A DNA stretch of 64,000 nt from contig CM034541.1 of the NCBI GenBank assembly GCA_020002185.1, positions 27,743,319-27,807,318 of the forward strand, in the 5' to 3' direction. Below the pieces are notes generated by a model. The model was not told the DNA's origin and did no database searches. It was given only the letters and a program-made list of their open reading frames with translations. The stretch is from Paraescarpia echinospica. Its lineage: Eukaryota; Annelida; Polychaeta; Sabellida; Siboglinidae. Positions 53,501 to 62,500 of this stretch are shown piece after piece; the stretch's first letter is position 1, and each line of letters begins with the position of its first letter. Made by a program: the position numbers and the translations under genes.

Positions 53501-56500
53501 AGATAAGCAGAACAAAGACGTCAGTGTCATCGTTGATCACTCGTACATTTTTCCTACCATTCTTCACAGCCTCCAGAAGATAACTAATGATAGTAATATC
53601 TGCTTCATCATGGGTGTACACGCCCTCCTCTCTTCCAACCATCGTCACATTGTTGTCCAAATTGAATGTGGAGAGAACCCTGATGAGAGCCTTCTTATTT
53701 GCCTTGCTCTTCATGATGGCATCGCGGCATGGGAGCTTGCTGGATATTGTGATGTTGTAATCAACAGCCCATTCACCTGCACGCCGGATTCGTTCATGGT
53801 CCTTTGCTGACGGGTCATCATAGCGATCGAAGATGACCAACACTTCTGTTGATTGGTACTGGGTTATTCTGTCCTTCATACTATTGGCGAGATGGGTTCT
53901 CGTTGCCGTAATTGAGTTCGCGTTACATCCTGGTATCCATGATGTTGTATAATGGTGTATAATTTTATTTTATGGGAACAAATTCATTGGAGGTACATAA
54001 CTCATAAATGGACACGACAAAAGTTAATTTTCGTTAGGTCTGCGTCAAAACCTTGTCATTTATACTTAAAAAAACAGAACTTCCCAAATGAATTAGTGCC
54101 AATGCCAAGTCAAATAAATAAAAAATTGTACAAAATTTCACTTTTAATTACGGCAGTACAAGTGTATACCAGTACTGTTTTCTTGCCCATATGATAAAAC
54201 AGGTATAGACACCAAAATCGTGCCTCTGGCATATTTGTGGTAAAAATGGCGACCATTTTGAATTTTGGTGCTCATAGTCGGGCATTATTAGAAATGGTTC
54301 TATTGAATTCCTGATATGACAAAACATGGGTATGGACACCAAAATCGTTTCTCTAGCATAAACCAATCAAAAGTTATGCTCGATTTTGGCTATTTTCTGT
54401 TAAAATGGCGGCCATTTTGAATTTTTGTAATGTGAACATAGTCGGACATCATTGGAAATGGTTCCATTGAATTCCTCATATGCCAAAACATGTGTATATA
54501 CACCAAAATCGTGTTCCTAGCATGCTCCAGTGCAAAGACGTAACACATTTTCTAATACGACCTAGGTTCACGGTAGCCATCTTGGATTTGCCTGGCTCCC
54601 ATAAATTGCCCAAGGATGGCGCGTTGCCATCACGCTGAATTGAGTTGAGGGACCCATAACCTACATGATTCAGTAAAATACCTTACACTACCAATCATTT
54701 CCGGGTTCCATATTGAACATAATAGGACGGCAACTCAACTATAAACACAACTACAAAATATTATATAATGTACCTATTCATGTTCTGTGTAATGCAGAAG
54801 TGGTATATACATCACTGTTAAGAGTGCACTGTACAATTAAGTTGGTGGAAACAGATAATCTGATCATTAAACTGTAATTGCGTTTTCTAATACGAGTGTT
54901 ACAACTGTCAACAACCGAAGTGGCAAACATGATACTTGCACTGCATCTCATAGGCAGGTTGTGTAAGATCCTGTATGCATTAGTGTAAGATACAATGAAA
55001 CGCTGAAATTACAACTTTCTATATTTAACCCATAATGAGCACAAATACACACTACTACAATAGCAAGAGAATAACTTATTTTTAAATTGCTTAGAACAAA
55101 AATAAAATGTCATAAGCAAAACATTGCACTTGCCATAAAGGCTCCCTTGTTTAGCTTTTATATCAGCTTCATCACACAAAGTATCAGTTATTATATGACC
55201 AAGATACTTTATGACTTGGTCACATTTAACAGAGTTTCTCCCAACATTATATTTGCTACCTGACCTATCTTTATATAGTATCAAAAACTTTACTAGAGAT
55301 TTTTGACTGTTAAATATAATATCATTATTGCATCCATATGAATAGCTTGCATCAATAAGCTTGTGTAAGCCCTTGGCTGAGGGAGCAAGCAACCCAATAT
55401 CATCCGCATACAACAGGTGATTAATGATGGTGTTACCACTATAACAACCCACTGGTAGTCTCGAAAGTGACACACTGAGGTCATTAATATATACATTAAA
55501 CAATAACGGGGATAGCATACCACCCTGTCTTTCACGATTATTGACAGAAAATAAGTTAGAGAATATTGAAACCCATCTTACACACAATGACTGATTGCAA
55601 TACCACTGACACATTACTTTTATCATCCAATTGCGAACACCAAGCTTAAATATGTTTTGAGAATAGCTTGACGTGGTTCACCCGTCAAAGACCTTGGATG
55701 CACCCAGAAAGGCTACATACATACAAGAACGATGTGTTATACAGTACCTTATGAGCTCTATTAACAAAAATACACACATTTATGTACCATGTTTCGGTTT
55801 AAAACCAAATTGATTGCATGTAGTTTGCAACCAAGTCTGCATACGACTATACAGTACTTTTTCAACAACCTTTGTGAATACATTTGATAAGCATAACGGT
55901 CAGTAACACTGATAGTTGTCGACTAGCAAATTTCATGTGTTCACTACTAATACGGTCCAGTCCAGGGGACGTATTATACGAGAGGTCCTTAATAATTTCC
56001 TCAATTCCTCACGCCATGACAATCATAGTTGGATCAAAAACAGAGTTGTCCCTGCATAAATCGACATGCATTTCTTTACTATTACTACCTTTCACCATGT
56101 TAAAAATGTGGCTTTAGTGCTCTTGCCACATCACACTCATATTTTCATGACATTTTTTTCATACATTTTTTCAGCAATGTTCGAGCATGTTTGAACTTAG
56201 CTCTAGACCGCTTCATTATATCAAAGATACCCCTCTGCCTGGACTTCCATGACTGCTTCCATAGAAGATAAGCATATCTGGCAGCCCCATGCAAATCCTT
56301 TACCTGGTCGTTCCAACCAGATATAACAAATGTTCTATCTTCGTGTTTGTCTTTCACCAGGTTCTCACTGGAACCAACTAACACCTTTATAATATCCTCA
56401 TAAAATACATCAATGTCATTCTCATGACTACACTGCAAGCAGTTAGGGTTTTCATACTTACACCATTAGGTATAATAATATTATTGACACCATCATTAGT

Positions 56501-59500
56501 CATCATCATCGTCGTTTAGAGGCGGTGTTTCCAGACTCTGCTGGGTTCGCCTTTCTTCCAATTGCCCTCTTCCACTTGACACGGTCCCGTGCATCCCGAT
56601 GGTGTACTTCTATCATAATGTTTAATTATACTTGGGGAAAGCTTATCCCAATGTACACACTGTTTTAGATCATTCGAGTGTTCCTCTCCATACTCAGGCA
56701 GGATATTAAGGTTGACTCTGCCTAGCATTGGATGATGATCCGAAAAGATGCAATCATACATAACCTCTATACCTGTTGCACAGTCTTTAGCATCAGACGT
56801 GCATATCACATGATCTAGCCATGATGTGGTGCCCTATGCTGGACTAACATAAGTATATGTGTCCGCTGAGAGAATCCCTAAGTCTACAATATCAAGATTA
56901 TTATCACTGCAAAAATTCAGCAAAATATTACCAACCATAGATTGTTTAGAAAGATTAGCATTGAAATCACCTATAACAGTAATGCATGTACTGTTGATAT
57001 TAAGTTTTGCTAAACAGTCATTATAATCATCCAAGTTGTCGTCGCACGCGTATGGTAAATATACATTCAGCAGAAAATATATTTTTCTTACCGTCACATA
57101 TTTTAATATCACATATTCAGTCATATTCACATTCAATTATAGTAATGCTTGCATCTAAATGATTTTCCACAAAAATCCTACTCCACCGTAAGGGTGAGCT
57201 GTTCTGACCCCATCAACTGGTAAACAAACCATAACCATAACAATCACAGTGAGAACTGCTCAATAAAGTACATTCCTGCTTAGTTAACATTAGTTCTTTT
57301 AAACAGAGAATATCACATTTTGATAGTAGTTCATTAATGTAGTGTTCAAAACTCTTGAAAAACTTGAAATCATTACAATTGAAACTTGTTGACAGCCATG
57401 TTTAAGCTCTCTGGTTGAATAACTTCCTGAGGTATACCCCTGCAGGCCACTTCTCAGGACTGTAGAAGTCAGCTACGTTTTCACAGATTACTTCAACCCT
57501 GAATGACGCATAGCTGTTGTGCTTGACCTTTATGTTGTCGATAATTTCACATACCTACACTCCACAATCACGAGTAATTTGTCACTAAATGCTGAAATTA
57601 ACAAGCGCATAGCAAAAGCTGCAGCAGTCATGTCCAAACTGAATAGGAGAGTTTGGAACAATAAAAACTTGAGAATACCAAACTACGTGTATACCAGGCG
57701 TGCGTTATCAGCACACTTCTCTACAGCAGTGAAGCAAGGATAACATACGCAAGACAAGATAAGAACAGAGTCTGAATAGCTTTCACCTTGGCTGCCTCAG
57801 CCGCATTTTCGGCATCTCCTGGTAGGATATGGTCGTACACCTAAGGATGTACGCTATGGTGAACTTGTCAGTGGGACGCGTCCTATTGGTCGACCATATC
57901 TGCGGTACAAAGACGCCTGTAAACGTGATATGAAGAGGGCGGGAATCAACACAAACAGCTGGGAGATAGCCGTTGATGATCGCACTCATTGGAAGTCGAC
58001 CACAAAAACAAGCATGAGAAGAGGAGACGACACAAGAACAACACAACTGGCTGAGAAGAGGGACCACCGAAAGCAGATATCTACCAATCCTGCATTCTCT
58101 TCTCAGCTAACCGCCTATGTCTGCGATGTGTGCAAGTGAGGCAGAGACTGCCATGCCAGAGTGGGACTTTGAAGCCACTCCAGGCGTTCTACATCACCAG
58201 ATTGACAATCACGGCGCAAACCATTGTCTAAAAAGACAGAAGAATGCCTACTAGCCTACTACCGTGTGTGTGTGTGCGTGCATGCGTGCGTGTGTTTGTG
58301 AGTGTGTGAGTGTATGTATGCATGTATGTGTGTATATGTATACATATATATATATGCATATATATACATATATATTTATACATACATTATATATATATAT
58401 GTGTGTATATGTATATATAATCTTATAATTAGTAATAATTATATAAAACAGTGATATGTTAATTACCAACCTCGCACTTACCTGTTGACTGTTTATTTCA
58501 AATTTCTGAAAACTTTTTACTGCACAATAGCGTTCCTAGTTTACATGAAACCCTTACATTTATTCTATTCTAAAAGTAACGGATCATAATATACAAATAT
58601 TATAATGTTACTGACATGCCCTGTGAGACACCAAAATGAGGGGGTTACATACCAAACAATTTAGGGGAAAATGAACCAGTTTTATCGAAAATTAGACTAG
58701 CATCCGCCAAAAACTGTTTCAAGTATTGACAAAAACTTTAGCCCTTATTATCAAAATGCCCTATCAACAACATTGCATTACTTGTAGCTGCTGTACAATA
58801 TACAGAAAACAACGTTGCATTACTTGTAGCTGCTGTACAATATACAGAAAACAACATTGCATTACTTGTAGCTGCTGTACAATATACAGAAAACAACAAA
58901 ACACTAAATATTTACTCGACCATATTGTATCGGATAAAACCCATACAATTGTGATTTTGCGCGCCGTTAGTCGTCCATTTAAATCAAATGACCGTGAAGT
59001 TGTAAGTAGAGTGACCAGCGTTGGGAGAATACAAGACATTACATGTCTGATAATTATTAACAGTTAAGTTATAAGGAGTGGCTCAAAGCTCCTCTATGGT
59101 CATACGTCCCAGCCTTTTCCTAAGCAAGGCAGACGAAGCAACCAATTAATGTGAACTGTAAGGAACAAGGGGAATAATATTATATATAAATTATATATGT
59201 GTGTGTAGAGTCATTATCGTTGTGTCCCGTGGTCGGGCGAATGCCTCAGCATGTCGTTTCCAAATCTGCCATTTTTGGCGGGAACATTTTGGCGGGAAGA
59301 AGCACTTTCTGAAACTCCACTGTTTTAGTTCATACTTTCCTTTCTTTTGCACATCAATCCATTTTTCCTGAAATGTAATAGGCCTGTCAGCTGGTAGGTG
59401 ATGTTAATTATCATTCTGGTGCTGTTTTAAACAGACATCCTACACGTGAAGTATGCTAGCAGTTTGCTATACACTCCAATTATCACTCACAGCAGCATAC

Positions 59501-62500
59501 TTTTCTAATTATGAACATGTCACAGATAAACAGCTCCAATTCTAACCCGTCTGAAGACACACAGTATCAATGTGGTACCTGTCACCGACATGTAAACTTG
59601 AATGAGAAAGGCATAGCATGCGATTTTTGTGGGCAAGGATTCCACTTCATGAATGTTAACTTCAGATCAGTGGTTGGGAAAACTGCAGAATTGGATAACC
59701 TGATACAGAGCACGAAACCTGATACCATAATAGGGACTGAAACATGGCTAGAACCCTCAATCACCTCTTCAGAGATCTTTCCACGGAACTACCAGGTCTT
59801 CCGGAAAGACAGAAATAGATATGGTGGTGGAATTGTTATTGCTGTCACTGAGGAACTGGTTTGTTCTGTAGAACCTTTACCAACCAACATGGACTGTGAG
59901 ATCATATGGATCAAAATAAAAGGCAGACGCAGCCTCCTTGTATGTGCCTACTACAGAACCCATAGTAGTGATGAACCCAGTCTGATATATTTTGCAAAGT
60001 CTACGCACCTTGCGTCTACATCCAAAAATGCGGTCATAGTAAAAGGAAATTACTTTAATTTGCTGGGATTGGACTACTAAGACCCCAAAAGAGAAACCAG
60101 CTACACCCGCCTACACAATGCCTTCATGGACCCCATACAGGACCTGAACATGGAACAGACGGTTCAAACTTCAACTCGCGAAATGAACACTCTTGACCTT
60201 TTCCTGACCAACAGCCCCAACCTCCTCAACAGAACAGTAGTATTACCGGGTTGGTTTTATCACGATGCTGTTTTCGTGGAACTGCAGCTTCACACACAGA
60301 AGAAGAAACTTCCAAGTCGGCCAATACCTGTATACAGTAAAGCTGAATGGAACTCTATGAAGGCCTCAACTCTCCAACTTTCAATAAAGATCACCTCATC
60401 ATATGACGGTGGCAGTAACACAGAGGAAATCGGGACAACCAACACATTACTCACAATATGTCTAAGCCCAAGGCCAGCCACATACACAAGAGGTGGAAAA
60501 AATATGTAGTGAAGAAACAAGACAGGAATTCAAGTCTCTCTAGAGACTCATTCAAAAGAGACTTCGCAGACAGTACTGGGAACATATGGAGGGCGTCTTC
60601 ACTGAAGACCAGACATAGAAACCACAACTCAATAACAAGTGTTGGGCCAACATAAAGTCTATGAAGACTGAAGGAACGGGAGTATCTGCACTGAAAATTG
60701 GAGGAAGACTCATCACTGATGCAGAAGAGAGAACCGTACAACTCAGCAAACAATTTGGTTCAGTCTTCACCCACAAAGACCAGATCTCCGAGGAAGAGTT
60801 CGACCAGACGTGTCCGCCCGCCCCAGACAGTCCAATCTACCCACCCTGCAACAACTCCGAAATAACAGTAAAGGGAGTGGAGAATCTCCTCAAGATCCCC
60901 AACCCCAACAAAGCACCTGGACCAGATGGCTTCAGCACAGTAGTATTACAAAAGATAGCAGAACAGATTGCACCAGCCTTCACTACACTTTACAGATCAT
61001 CGCTGCACACAGTTCGAGTTGGAATTCGATCTTTTTTGTTCCTATTTGTGTGGTATCTACACTTGGTGGTCTCTTGTTTAGCAACTTCTTCCTTTCAGTC
61101 TTGACGTCCAGTTTGATGTTGCTCATTACCATCCTGTGGTCACTTCCGGTGTCGACTTGGTTGATGACAGTTACGTCAGTGACCATGTGTGGCATGTTTG
61201 TCAGGATGTAGTCAATTTCGTTCTTCGTTTCTCCATTTGGGCTTTTCCATGTCCAACTCCTCCCTATTTTCTTCTGAAACATGGTATTCATGATTTTGTG
61301 CTTTCATCGCGTTGCCAGTTCTATCACGATGTCGCCTCTTTCTTTTCTCACACCTAGGCCAAATTTGCCTGTTGCCGTTTCCGAAATGTGTGTTGTTTCC
61401 CTACTTGCGATGTCTCATCCACGTCGTTGTACAAGTTGTTTGTGTCTTCTTCTGAGTATGATGTTGTTGATGCATATGCTTAGAACAAGTTGTGCTACTC
61501 TGTGCCTGATGCTGTTAACCCTCACTATATTGTCTTTCCATTTCTTTTTTATGAGAAAGCCTACTCTTGCTTGGCCGTTGTTCGCCGTGGAATGGTATAG
61601 TATGTGGCCGCTTTGTAGATTTAGTGAAGCATTCCTCTCTTCTTCTGATGTCTTCGATCCCGATCACATCCCGTACCAAATTGGTTTCCCCAAGTTCTTC
61701 CTCCAGTTCGTGTATCTCTTCATCTTTCAGTAGTGTTCTTTCTTTATAAATTGCTATCTTCAGTCTACTTACCTTCTCTCTTTTTTACCCAGAGATTCTT
61801 AGCACCCCTGCACGCAGCCCTAGTTGACCCGAACCGCCTCCTTGGTCATAGACTCTTTCGATGCAACTGAGGACTGGGGGCCTTGGCTTCATTGTACTTT
61901 GCATGCTGGTGTTGTTGGCCTACCCTTCCACGCTGGCAGGTGTGGGTTGGAAGGGGGGGGGCGACGTAGGGTGAACGAAATATCCCAAGTTTCGACACGG
62001 TGGCCGAACCAGTACCGAACTACCGCCCGGCCGGCGCCGGGATTCGAATCCCGGTCCTTCCGGTCGACAGTCCGGCTCTTTAATCACTCGGCCACTGCGC
62101 CCCACTAATGTATATATATTTAGTTGATGTGTGTGTACATATATATATAACATTATATAGATATAATTATATATATATATATGTACACACACATCAACTA
62201 AATCATGATGGTTTTTTTAAGTCAGCCTAACGAATGCAGTGTGGTGACGTGTTACAGTATGGTTCAGTGGCAGCCGACTTGGTACGACGCGGTTTGATGA
62301 ACAAGACATTTTGTTTCGAACCGGTGACTCCGATGTGGTTCTCCAAATATAGGGTACGTGATCATATAATCTGGGCGTTTTTGTCACAAAGTGGTTTGAG
62401 TAGAATTTGTCTGGCTCACAATTAAAGGGTTTATCAATGATCTAGGCAGGAATTCCATTGTATGGTGCTGCCAACCCTCGGGTGCTTGAATGTAAAATGT

